Below, piece by piece: positions 15,414 through 22,993 of a stretch of 64,000 nucleotides of DNA (the first letter of the stretch is position 1; each line of letters opens with the position of its first letter). Below the pieces are notes generated by a model. It was not told where the DNA came from. It did no database searches and worked only from the letters and a program-made list of their open reading frames with translations. Made by a program: the position numbers and the translations under genes. The stretch is from VBDM01 sp041496705 (GTDB taxonomy: Bacteria > Pseudomonadota > Gammaproteobacteria > Burkholderiales > SG8-39), in assembly GCA_041496705.1 (NCBI GenBank), contig JBGQFD010000003.1:1-64000 (forward strand). Direction: 5' to 3'.

Positions 15414-15728
15414 CTAGGGAATTCCCGAAAACGTCTTGGCGAGCCTGCCGCTCGCCATTCCAATGAATTGTTCGTCGTATCCGAGTTCGCGCAGTCTCCA
15501 CTTGAATGCGCTGGCCAGCTTTGCCCGGCCCATGAGCCCCAACCGATTCTCCTGGTGGAATACATGCGCCGCAGCAAAGACGTGGTCCAGGATTTCGCCG
15601 ATCCGCTTTCGAGAAATCACCAGTTCCGGGTTGTTGGCGATCACCGGCGGATAGCGTTTGGAGATCGCTTCGGCCAGACTCTCGGCAAATGCGTCGGCTT
15701 TCTTGAATGCGGGTATCGAGAGAAACAA
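15414..15728 (-). CDS. Hypothetical protein, 104 residues
   Basis: Unrecognised small protein, predicted soluble and helical. Coding is supported by a coherent composition (an amphipathic N-terminal stretch beginning FLSIPAFKKADAFAESL and a charged C-terminus) and by spacing between its convergent and divergent neighbours. Start is TTG 15728, with AGGG six bases upstream on the minus strand. It is transcribed toward the HD-GYP gene and divergently from pilA, sharing the 15729-15985 intergenic region. No motif suggests a function. Confidence 0.6.
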   Translation of the reverse strand: MFLSIPAFKKADAFAESLAEAISKRYPPVIANNPELVISRKRIGEILDHVFAAAHVFHQENRLGLMGRAKLASAFKWRLRELGYDEQFIGMASGRLAKTFSGIP

Positions 15729-15800
15729 TTGGCACCCTGGGGAGGTTCGAGGCTGGCGCGACTATATTCGCATATGCAGGCCTGGGTGGTGCGGGGGTGC

Positions 15801-15815
15801 TGACGTACAGCGTCA
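15801..15815. promoter_or_regulatory. Inverted repeat upstream of the pilA promoter, possible enhancer site
   Basis: TGACG-TACAG-CGTCA is a perfect 5-5-5 dyad about 120 bp upstream of the sigma-54 promoter of pilA, the usual distance for an NtrC-family enhancer such as PilR. The repeat is visible; binding by PilR is conjecture. Confidence 0.35.
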
Positions 15816-15921
15816 CTATGTGCCGTATCCTGGAAATGGAAGGCAGATTAATCGTTTGCCGAGTGCCGCGGGAACATATAAAAGCATCGTAATAACAGAT
15901 AGTTAAAGATTACCCTTGCGT

Positions 15922-15937
15922 CGGCACGCCAATTGCT
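15922..15937 (+). promoter_or_regulatory. Sigma-54 (-24/-12) promoter of pilA
   Basis: CGGCACG-CCAA-TTGCT matches the consensus TGGCACG-N4-TTGCW at all but the first base, with GG and GC at the required spacing. Transcription should begin near 15948, about 38 bp before pilA. PilA promoters of this type are driven by RpoN and PilR, and a pilS-pilR pair lies at 52253-55209. Confidence 0.88.
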
Positions 15938-15985
15938 AGGTAGGTGTTCAGCGCCAATGTGGCGTGACTAGCAAGGAGATTTTCC

Positions 15986-16480
15986 ATGAAGGCGATTCAG
16001 AAAGGCTTTACGCTGATCGAGTTGATGATCGTCGTTGCGATCATCGGCATCTTGGCGGCAGTTGCACTGCCCGCGTATCAGGACTACAGCATACGGGCGA
16101 AGATGTCCGAAGTGATCCTGGCTGCGAGCGCGTGCCGCACGTCGATCACCGAAATCTATCAAAGCGGCAACAGCGCGTCAGTAGCAGCAGGCAATTGGGG
16201 TTGCGAAGTGACAACGACGCTCACCGGCGCCTCGAAGTACGTGGCGTCGATCGACACGACCCTAGACGGCATGGTCAAGGTGATCGTGCAGGGCATTCCG
16301 GCCCCGGCCGTTGTTGCCGGCACCTCGGATCTGCTCACCCTGGTTCCGTTGGTAGACGCGACCACCAAGGCAACGAAAGCCCTCGTAGGTGGAGCGACCA
16401 TCTATGGCTGGCGCTGCGGGGCGACTGCAGACGGCACGAGCGTCAACCCGAAGTACCTGCCGGGTTCCTGCCGCGGTTGA
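15986..16480 (+). CDS. pilA: Type IV major pilin PilA
   Basis: 164-residue type IVa prepilin. It has a short basic leader MKAIQKG followed by the prepilin peptidase site and FTLIELMIVVAIIGILAA, giving a mature protein that begins with Phe and has Glu at position 5. The globular domain contains four Cys: ACRT, WGCEV, WRCGA and the C-terminal GSCRG, so two disulfides are possible, the last forming the D-region loop. AAGGAGA precedes ATG 15986 at normal spacing. It is expressed from the sigma-54 promoter and closed by a strong terminator, consistent with a highly expressed structural subunit. Confidence 0.96.
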   Translation: MKAIQKGFTLIELMIVVAIIGILAAVALPAYQDYSIRAKMSEVILAASACRTSITEIYQSGNSASVAAGNWGCEVTTTLTGASKYVASIDTTLDGMVKVIVQGIPAPAVVAGTSDLLTLVPLVDATTKATKALVGGATIYGWRCGATADGTSVNPKYLPGSCRG

Positions 16481-16495
16481 TTGCGACTCTGTAGC

Positions 16496-16528
16496 AAAAA
16501 GGTACCCTTCGGGGTACCTTTTTTTTTG
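16496..16528 (+). terminator. Rho-independent terminator after pilA
   Basis: A perfect GGTACCC / GGGTACC stem (16501-16507 and 16512-16518) with a TTCG tetraloop, flanked by AAAAA upstream and about ten T downstream. It ends only 2-3 bases before the ATG of the next gene, so the two genes need separate expression or partial read-through. Confidence 0.93.
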
Positions 16529-16530
16529 CC

Positions 16531-18222
16531 ATGATCTCTAGCATCTTTGCGCGGTTTCCGCACGGGATCGCCATGGGCCTGGTCGCCGCGCTCGCCTGCG
16601 GCCTGTACTGGCCTTTCCTCGACAACCCGCGAGTCTTCGACGACTGGGTGTTTTTCTCCGGCGCCGGGTTCTCCTATTACGCCACCCATCCGCTCGGTAT
16701 CGGAGCGAGGCTTCCCGCGTACTTTTCTCTTGCGGTAACCGAGGTCCTGGCGGGAAGCATGGAGGCGCACCGGATCGTGAGTCTGGCGTTTCACGTTATC
16801 TGTTCGCTCGCGCTATACAAGCTGATCTACGACCTTCTGCGGGCCACCAGGCTGTCAGACGGCACGGATTCGGCTCCGAGGGAGCGCGCGAACGCGGCAG
16901 GATGGGCGTTCGTTGGCGCAGCGGCTTTCGCCATCCATCCGGTTGCGGTCTATGGAGCAGGGTATCTGGTCCAGCGGACCATCGTCCTCGCCACGCTGTT
17001 CTCGTTGCTGTCGATTGTTCTATTTGTCAGAGGGCTTGCGCGCGGCAACCATGCCGATGCGATTTCGGCGGGGCTCGTGTACTCAATGGCCGTGCTAAGC
17101 AAAGAACACAGCATCCTGCTGCCGGCGGCCGCAGTGCTGGCTCTATTCTTGGTCAAAGCGGAACGGCGCTACGCCTTCCGCCACGCCGCAATCTATCTGG
17201 TGGCGTGCTTCCCTGCAGCGATTCTTGCAGTATTGCTCAGAACTACGTTGCTCGGCACGGCGTACGAACCCGATTACGGCGGCGTCGCCACCCAGCTCGA
17301 GGGCGTTTTCGGGCATGCAATCACGGATTACTCGTTGTCGCTAAGCGCGGCAACCCAGGCAGGCCTGTTCTTCAAGTACCTTTCTTTATGGCTATGGCCC
17401 GACGCAGGGGCGATGTCGCTCGACCTGCGCGTGGATTTTTTCCGGACCTGGTCAGCGGGTTGGATCGTTCTGAAAGGGTCGGCGTTCGTCGGTTTCGGCG
17501 CGCTGGGATTCCTGCTCCTGCGACGCGGGGGCAAAGCGGGACTTGCCGGGTTCGGCATGCTCTACACCTGGGTTCTTTTTCTCGTTGAATTCAGCGCAGG
17601 TAGGTTCCAGGAGCCACTGGTTCTTTACCGCAGCTATCTCTGGGCACCCGGCGTCTTCATTGCGCTTGTCGCTTTGCTAAGCGCCGTGCCGCTTCGGATA
17701 GTACTGGCGGCACTTGTAGTCGCGGTTCCGCTGTTGTTCTATCAGGCCCATGGCCGTCTGGTGACATTCTCAAGTTCGTTGCTCCTCTGGGAGGACGCGG
17801 TCGCGAAACTGCCCGAGACTCCAGTTCCCTGGGGGTCACGCACCTTGTACATGTTGGGAAGGGAGTATGTGTACAACGGGCGGCCGGACGAGGCCATTGA
17901 GATAGCCGAAAGGTGCATGAAGCAGTACCCTGACACTGTTCATTGTTACTATTCGCGCGGAGCGATCCATTTTCTTCTCGGGGAATTCCAGCTGGCGCTA
18001 CCGTACTTGTCTCGGGCGGTCGAACTTCGGCCCGATATTGGCATTGGCCACCATCGCCTCGGATTGGTTCTGGAGCGCCTGGGGCGGCTCCGGGAGGCGA
18101 AGACCGAATACCGGCGTGCGTCCGACCTGGGTTTCGACGGAGCCGAATATGAAATCAAGCGCCTGGAATCGCCCGGTGCCAAGCCCGCGCCGTCCAAAAC
18201 GACGAAATCTGGTCCGCGCTAG
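16531..18222 (+). CDS. Polytopic membrane protein with C-terminal TPRs, possible pilin glycosyltransferase
   Basis: 563 residues. About ten hydrophobic segments span residues 10-410 and TPR-like helices follow (about 430-540: YVYNGRPDEAIEIAERCM, GEFQLALPYLSRAVELRP). An FDDW motif lies in the first periplasmic loop, the position where GT-C/TMTC-type transferases carry an acidic pair. Its place directly after pilA suggests O-glycosylation of pilin, by analogy with TfpW-type enzymes; this is inference. ATG 16531 lies at the end of the pilA terminator and has no Shine-Dalgarno; ATG 16573, which trims 14 residues before the first TM helix, is an alternative start. Confidence 0.75.
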   Translation: MISSIFARFPHGIAMGLVAALACGLYWPFLDNPRVFDDWVFFSGAGFSYYATHPLGIGARLPAYFSLAVTEVLAGSMEAHRIVSLAFHVICSLALYKLIYDLLRATRLSDGTDSAPRERANAAGWAFVGAAAFAIHPVAVYGAGYLVQRTIVLATLFSLLSIVLFVRGLARGNHADAISAGLVYSMAVLSKEHSILLPAAAVLALFLVKAERRYAFRHAAIYLVACFPAAILAVLLRTTLLGTAYEPDYGGVATQLEGVFGHAITDYSLSLSAATQAGLFFKYLSLWLWPDAGAMSLDLRVDFFRTWSAGWIVLKGSAFVGFGALGFLLLRRGGKAGLAGFGMLYTWVLFLVEFSAGRFQEPLVLYRSYLWAPGVFIALVALLSAVPLRIVLAALVVAVPLLFYQAHGRLVTFSSSLLLWEDAVAKLPETPVPWGSRTLYMLGREYVYNGRPDEAIEIAERCMKQYPDTVHCYYSRGAIHFLLGEFQLALPYLSRAVELRPDIGIGHHRLGLVLERLGRLREAKTEYRRASDLGFDGAEYEIKRLESPGAKPAPSKTTKSGPR

Positions 18223-18260
18223 GACTCGGGCGCACGCGCTCTGATGGCGAGAGCGGCTGC

Positions 18261-18752
18261 TTAGTCGTCGGTCCTGTGGAAGTGCCCCGATCTCCCCCCG
18301 GACTTTTCAAGAAGCTTGATGTCCTGAATGATCATGGCGCGATCCACGGCTTTGCACATGTCGTAGATTGTCAGCAGTCCCACGCTCACGGCTGCGAGCG
18401 CCTCCATCTCCACTCCGGTCCGGCCGATCGTTTCCGCGGTGACCACCAGGCGAATCTCCGGACGGCGCTTTCCCGCCGTAAATTCCGCCGTGACTCGCGT
18501 TAGACCCAGCGAGTGGCATAGCGGAATCAAGTCGCCTGTTCGTTTAGCAGCCTGAATAGCTGCGATTCTGGCCACGCCGATGACATCTCCCTTTCTCGGG
18601 GTGCCACGGAGAATGAGCTTCAATGTCGAGGGCGACATGCGAATGGTCCCGCAGGCGCGGGCAATGCGCCGCGTCTCGGGCTTTTCGCCGACATTTACCA
18701 TGTGGGCCTGGCCGGAGCCGTCAAAGTGGCTCAATTGTTCCGAACGTTTCAT
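18261..18752 (-). CDS. moaC: Cyclic pyranopterin monophosphate synthase MoaC
   Basis: 163 residues, normal length. It converts the MoaA product to cyclic pyranopterin monophosphate in molybdenum cofactor synthesis. Family motifs are clear: MVNVGEKPETRRIARA, KGDVIGVARIAAIQAAKRT, IPLCHSL, and the C-terminal GVEMEALAAVSVGLLTIYDM followed by KAVD with the catalytic-site Lys/Asp. It is transcribed convergently with the glycosyltransferase-like gene and divergently from the protease gene, with only 45 bp between the two start codons. No other moa gene is adjacent. Confidence 0.96.
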   Translation of the reverse strand: MKRSEQLSHFDGSGQAHMVNVGEKPETRRIARACGTIRMSPSTLKLILRGTPRKGDVIGVARIAAIQAAKRTGDLIPLCHSLGLTRVTAEFTAGKRRPEIRLVVTAETIGRTGVEMEALAAVSVGLLTIYDMCKAVDRAMIIQDIKLLEKSGGRSGHFHRTDD

Positions 18753-18797
18753 AACCTCTCCCGGGAACCCCGGCGGGACAGCGGTATCATATTATCC

Positions 18798-20231
18798 ATG
18801 AGAATCCATCTTGCCTGCCTCGGACTCGTATTGCTGGCTCAGCAAGGGCAGGCTCAGGGCTTGCCCGAGCTGGGTGACTCGTCCGGGGCGCTGATTTCTC
18901 CCCAGACAGAGCGCAAGATCGGGGAACAGGCCATGCGCGAAATTCGCCAGAGGGACGCGCACTTTCTAGATGATCCTGAGCTCACCGACTACATCAATAC
19001 CCTTGGCCGGAGAATCGTGTCGGCAAGCCCGGATGGGCGCCTGGATTTCGAGTTCTTTCTGCTGCGGGACAATACTATCAATGCATTCGCGATGCCCGGA
19101 GGCTTCGTAGGCGTGCATACCGGCCTTCTGCTTGCCGCGCAAACGGAATCCGAACTCGCGGGAGTGCTTGCACACGAGGTCGCGCACGTGACGCAGCACC
19201 ACATAGCCCGCCTCATCGGAAAGCAGGAACAGATGTCCATACCGACGCTGGCGGCGATCATTGTAGGATTGCTGGCCGCGCGCTCCAGCCCCGATCTGGC
19301 GCAGGCAGTGATCGTTGGAGCCGGGGCAACCGGCATTCAGGCGCAGTTGAACTACACGCGCGACTTCGAGCGCGAGGCAGACCGGATCGGCTTCCAGTTT
19401 CTCCAGCAGGCGGGTTTCGACGTGAGCGGAATGGGGACGTTTTTTGACCGGATGCAAAAGGCGACCCGGCTATACGAAAACAACGCACCCGGATATCTGC
19501 GTACCCATCCGCTGACCACGGAGCGTATCGCTGACATGCAGAATCGCGCGCAATCCGCGGTGTACAGGCAGGCACCGGACAGTCTCGAATTCTTTCTAGC
19601 GCGCGCAAAGCTGCGCGCGGACGAGGGGCAGCCGCGTGAGGCTGTCGCATATTTCAGCGAACTGGTGCGCGAGCACCGCTATGCCGATGAATCCGGTGCG
19701 CGTTATGGCTTGGCGAGCGCATTGGCGAGGGCACGCGATTTTCCTCGAGCAGCCACGCAGGTGGAGGCAGTGCGCAAGCTGGTGGGAGGCCTGCACCCGA
19801 TGGTCGAACTCCTGGCGGCGAGAGTTCGACAGGGTGGCGGAGATGCCGCCGGAGCCCGCGAACTGCTGCGCGCGGCGCTCTTTCGAGCGCCGAACTATCG
19901 GCCGCTTCATTACGCCTACGTCGAGGTCATGCAGGACCTGGGCCAACACGATGCTGCCCTTGCGTGGCTCAACGAGCTAGTAAAGACCTATCCACGGGAC
20001 GAGCACTTTTACGGCCTGCTGGCAAAGTCCTACAACGCATCCGGCAAGCGTCTTCTGCATCATCAGGCGCTGGCCGAGGTGTATGTTCTGCGCGGCACGC
20101 TGCCTGCCGCCATCGAGCAACTGCAGCTCGCCCAAAAGAGCGGAGACGGTGATTTCTATCAACTCTCGGCAGTTGACGCGCGCCTCAGGATGCTGCGCGC
20201 GGAGCAATCCGAAGATCGGAAACGTCGCTAG
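18798..20231 (+). CDS. bepA: M48-family periplasmic metalloprotease/chaperone, BepA-like
   Basis: 477 residues: signal peptide (about 1-20, cut near QAQG), M48 zinc protease domain with H126-E-V-A-H130 and the third ligand in DFEREADRIG, followed by a C-terminal TPR region (about 270-460). This layout is that of BepA/YfgC, which assists or degrades LptD and BAM substrates at the outer membrane. ATG 18798 was chosen because it starts directly at the signal peptide; the open frame extends upstream into the moaC promoter region. It is convergent with chrB, and a GAGACC/GGTCTC hairpin (20231-20248) lies at its 3' end. Confidence 0.9.
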   Translation: MRIHLACLGLVLLAQQGQAQGLPELGDSSGALISPQTERKIGEQAMREIRQRDAHFLDDPELTDYINTLGRRIVSASPDGRLDFEFFLLRDNTINAFAMPGGFVGVHTGLLLAAQTESELAGVLAHEVAHVTQHHIARLIGKQEQMSIPTLAAIIVGLLAARSSPDLAQAVIVGAGATGIQAQLNYTRDFEREADRIGFQFLQQAGFDVSGMGTFFDRMQKATRLYENNAPGYLRTHPLTTERIADMQNRAQSAVYRQAPDSLEFFLARAKLRADEGQPREAVAYFSELVREHRYADESGARYGLASALARARDFPRAATQVEAVRKLVGGLHPMVELLAARVRQGGGDAAGARELLRAALFRAPNYRPLHYAYVEVMQDLGQHDAALAWLNELVKTYPRDEHFYGLLAKSYNASGKRLLHHQALAEVYVLRGTLPAAIEQLQLAQKSGDGDFYQLSAVDARLRMLRAEQSEDRKRR

Positions 20232-20268
20232 AGACCAGGTACGGTCTCGCGGGCAGGGCAAGTCCGGG

Positions 20269-21252
20269 CTAACGCGGGCCAGTCTTGGCCGGGGCTTCGA
20301 AATACGCCTCGTAGAGAAGGTCGAAAGTCTTTTCGCTTTCGGAAAACAACTCCTGGTCGCTGTTGCTGCGCCGCCGCGCGCCTTGAAGCAGGGTTTCCAC
20401 CCCCGCGGCTTCCGCTACCGGCGTGCCGCCGGCATCGAGGTAATGCACAAGGGTACCAATCCGTACCAGTGTCTGGTGCTTGTCCAGGCTGAAACTCGCC
20501 AGGAGTTCCTGGAAGGTAACGTTGTCCTTGTTGTTGAAAAACGTGGCCCCCTCAAACCCGAACCCGACTGCGGTGGACGGGCATGCGTCTGACTTGTCCA
20601 GCCATAACAGCGTGGCTTCCGGATCGATAAATCGCCGGATGAGCCACGCAGAGGCGAGGCGGTCCGGCCAGAGAGGTTTGCGCGTGGCCCACGAGCGCTT
20701 GAAATAGTATCGTCCAGTCTGGGTCATGCGGCCTTCTCTGGGCGATTCCGGGAACATCAGCTTGCGCACCTGCGCCTCCGTGTCGCGCAGAGCGTGTTCG
20801 ACCTTGTCCCTTGCCGGTGAGGGGAAAAAATCGAGCGCGCTGATGGCTTCGAATTCCCGGCGCTGCTTGTTGAGAATGCGGGAGATCGCGCTTGGTTCAG
20901 AAACACCGAAACCTGCCTGCAGACTTCTGATGGTCTTGGTCAGCTGCTCGTATTTCGAAGTTCGGTCAAAAAGCGAACGAAACATCTTGCCCTGCCTGGC
21001 GTCCAAGCTCGCTACCTGCAGGAGATGGGCCGATCCGCTGATGCGAGTCATGTGCTCCGACAGGCGTTGCAGCCCCAGGCGATTTCCCGGACTGTCGGGT
21101 AACACAAAAACCCCCTCGCGCAATACGGCGCAACCGAGCGAATCCAGGGTACGCAATACGCGCATTCGAGCGGCCGGATCGTCGGTTGGAAGGCTGGCGA
21201 CGAATACGAGCCACGTCGGAACGGCCGCTATTGACGTCTTTTCCTTAGCCAA
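20269..21252 (-). CDS. chrB: Chromate-resistance protein ChrB
   Basis: 327 residues with the ChrB N-terminal domain (about 10-150, beginning TWLVFVASLPTDDPAARMRV) and the ChrB C-terminal domain (about 175-320: WPDRLASAWLIRRFIDPEA, GFEGATFFN, LVHYLDAGG). ChrB acts as a chromate-responsive regulator or accessory of the ChrA exporter in other bacteria. No chrA is visible nearby: the next transporter gene (21713-22969) is MFS, not CHR family. It shares the 187 bp region 21253-21439 with the divergent tusA-like gene. Confidence 0.9.
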   Translation of the reverse strand: MAKEKTSIAAVPTWLVFVASLPTDDPAARMRVLRTLDSLGCAVLREGVFVLPDSPGNRLGLQRLSEHMTRISGSAHLLQVASLDARQGKMFRSLFDRTSKYEQLTKTIRSLQAGFGVSEPSAISRILNKQRREFEAISALDFFPSPARDKVEHALRDTEAQVRKLMFPESPREGRMTQTGRYYFKRSWATRKPLWPDRLASAWLIRRFIDPEATLLWLDKSDACPSTAVGFGFEGATFFNNKDNVTFQELLASFSLDKHQTLVRIGTLVHYLDAGGTPVAEAAGVETLLQGARRRSNSDQELFSESEKTFDLLYEAYFEAPAKTGPR

Positions 21253-21439
21253 TTTGATTCCCTGCTCGGACTCCGAGGCGCGACGCGTGCCAGTTTAAGT
21301 ACCACCAAAAGAATAGGCAACCGGCCCTGGGATGGCGACCCCGGCCGTCCGGTCCTGGCTTTGGCCCTGCAGGCCCGGCGCAGGTTCGCTGGTGTTTCGG
21401 TATATTAGTGCCCGATCCAACACGGCCATCGGACCCAAG

Positions 21440-21670
21440 ATGACACATTTTGACAAGGACCTGGATGTGCGCGGCCTGAACTGTCCGCTGCCCATCCTGC
21501 GCGCAAAGAGAGCATTGACGGAACTGAAGAGCGGCAAGGTACTGCGAGTGCTCGCGACCGATCCGGGCTCTGTCAAGGATTTCCAGGCCTTCGCAAGGCA
21601 AACCGGAAACGAACTCGTGTCGCATTCCGAGGCAGACAACGTCTTCACCTTTTTCATGAGAAGGAAATGA
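21440..21670 (+). CDS. tusA: TusA-family sulfurtransferase
   Basis: 76 residues, the full length of a TusA/SirA-like protein. The persulfide-carrying Cys15 lies in LDVRGLNCPLPILRAK, and LRVLATDPGSVKDF matches the family. Such proteins relay sulfur for tRNA thiolation, molybdenum cofactor or dissimilatory sulfur metabolism. Start ATG 21440 follows a weak purine tract. Without an adjacent dsr, hdr or rhodanese gene the pathway is open; I use the symbol for the family only. Confidence 0.88.
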   Translation: MTHFDKDLDVRGLNCPLPILRAKRALTELKSGKVLRVLATDPGSVKDFQAFARQTGNELVSHSEADNVFTFFMRRK

Positions 21671-21712
21671 TCGGGATCCGACGAGAACACGCCACGCCGG
21701 TCTCCTACGCGG

Positions 21713-22969
21713 CTAGCGCTTCGGCTCCTGGATGATTCCTCGATCGACATAGACAGGGCGGACCGATCTGGCCCAGCTCCTGAAGCCCGCCGCGAAAGCA
21801 CAGCCGGCGAGGGCGGCGCACAAACCGCACAATGCGAGCGTGCGGTGTGCGCCGATGATCTCGGCAAGCGCTCCTGCAGCAAAATTTCCAATCGGCGCGA
21901 CGCCAATGAAGCACATCACGTACATGCTGATGACGCGCGCGCGTTTGTCATCCGCGGCCAATGTCTGCAGGATGGTATTGATGGAGGCGGCGGTGACCAC
22001 CAGTCCGGCCCCAAACACCGCCAGGAAGAGGAGCGAAAGCCAAAGCAAACCCGAGGCGGAAAAACCGATCAGGGCAGCGCCTGCCATCACCGTAGTGGCG
22101 GGTATCACCCTGCCGAGCCCGCGTACGGAGCTTCGCGCAGCCAGCACAAAAGTCCCTGCGACTGCACCGAACCCCACTGCTCCGATGAGAAATCCGAATG
22201 TCCTCGAATCGCCAGCGAAGGTCTCGGCCGCGAAGATGGGCATGAGTGAGGACCAAGGTGCGGTGAAGAATCCAAGCGATGCCAGCAGCAGCAGGAGGCG
22301 CCGCGTTCCGGTATAGCCGAACGCGTAACCGAAACCGGCGACGAGCTGGCGCCACCAGCCGGAATCTGCCTCTGGGACGTTGCGCGGCGTCACCCGGACC
22401 ACAATGTAGGTCGCGATGATTGCCAGGTAGGCGATGGCGTTCGCCAGGAAGCACCACGCTTCGCCAAATGCCGCGAGTATCACGCCGGCCAGCGAGGGAC
22501 CGGCGAAGCGCGTCGCCTGAAACAGCATCGATTGCAGGGCGATCGCGTTGGGCAGATCTTCCCTGTGCTCGATCAACTCCAGCAAGAACGCCTGGCGCGT
22601 CGGGGTCTCGAAGGAATTGACGATCCCGAGAAAAAGGGCAAGCGCAATGATATACGGCACCTGCACCAATTCGAGAAACGTGAGCAGGGCCAGCGCCAGC
22701 GCCTGCAGGAAAGCGAGGGACTGGATGATCATCAGAAGGCGCCTGCGGTTGACCCGGTCGGCCCACACGCCTGCAATGGGCGACAGGAACAACATGGGCA
22801 GCTGCTGCGCTCCGGCGGTGACACCGAGGAGAAGGGCCGATCCGGTGAGGCGGTAGACGAGCCAGCTCATCGCCACTGACTGCATCCAAGTCCCCAGAAG
22901 GGAGAGACCCTGTCCCGCGTAGAAGATACGAAAGTTCTTGGAGCGGAAAGCTCGCAGAGCGGGTTTCAC
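21713..22969 (-). CDS. Major facilitator superfamily transporter, MFS_3/EntS-like
   Basis: 418 residues with 12 predicted TM helices and a short cytoplasmic C-terminus. The N-terminus FRIFYAGQGLSLLGTWMQ and the loop GVWADRVNRRRLL are typical of the MFS_3 (EntS/multidrug) group. The substrate cannot be deduced. It ends convergently with the tusA-like gene (42 bp gap) and lies 24 bp upstream of valS in the same direction of transcription order (valS first, this gene second), so it may be co-transcribed with valS. Confidence 0.9.
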   Translation of the reverse strand: MKPALRAFRSKNFRIFYAGQGLSLLGTWMQSVAMSWLVYRLTGSALLLGVTAGAQQLPMLFLSPIAGVWADRVNRRRLLMIIQSLAFLQALALALLTFLELVQVPYIIALALFLGIVNSFETPTRQAFLLELIEHREDLPNAIALQSMLFQATRFAGPSLAGVILAAFGEAWCFLANAIAYLAIIATYIVVRVTPRNVPEADSGWWRQLVAGFGYAFGYTGTRRLLLLLASLGFFTAPWSSLMPIFAAETFAGDSRTFGFLIGAVGFGAVAGTFVLAARSSVRGLGRVIPATTVMAGAALIGFSASGLLWLSLLFLAVFGAGLVVTAASINTILQTLAADDKRARVISMYVMCFIGVAPIGNFAAGALAEIIGAHRTLALCGLCAALAGCAFAAGFRSWARSVRPVYVDRGIIQEPKR

Positions 22970-22993
22970 GAAGGCGGTTAGCCCTGGAAGTGC

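Noticed and set aside
15301..15816. 171-codon minus-strand frame overlapping the small hypothetical at 15414-15728
   Set aside because: It runs over the HD-GYP 3' end, is Pro/Arg-rich without motif, and the overlapping 104-codon frame has more protein-like composition.
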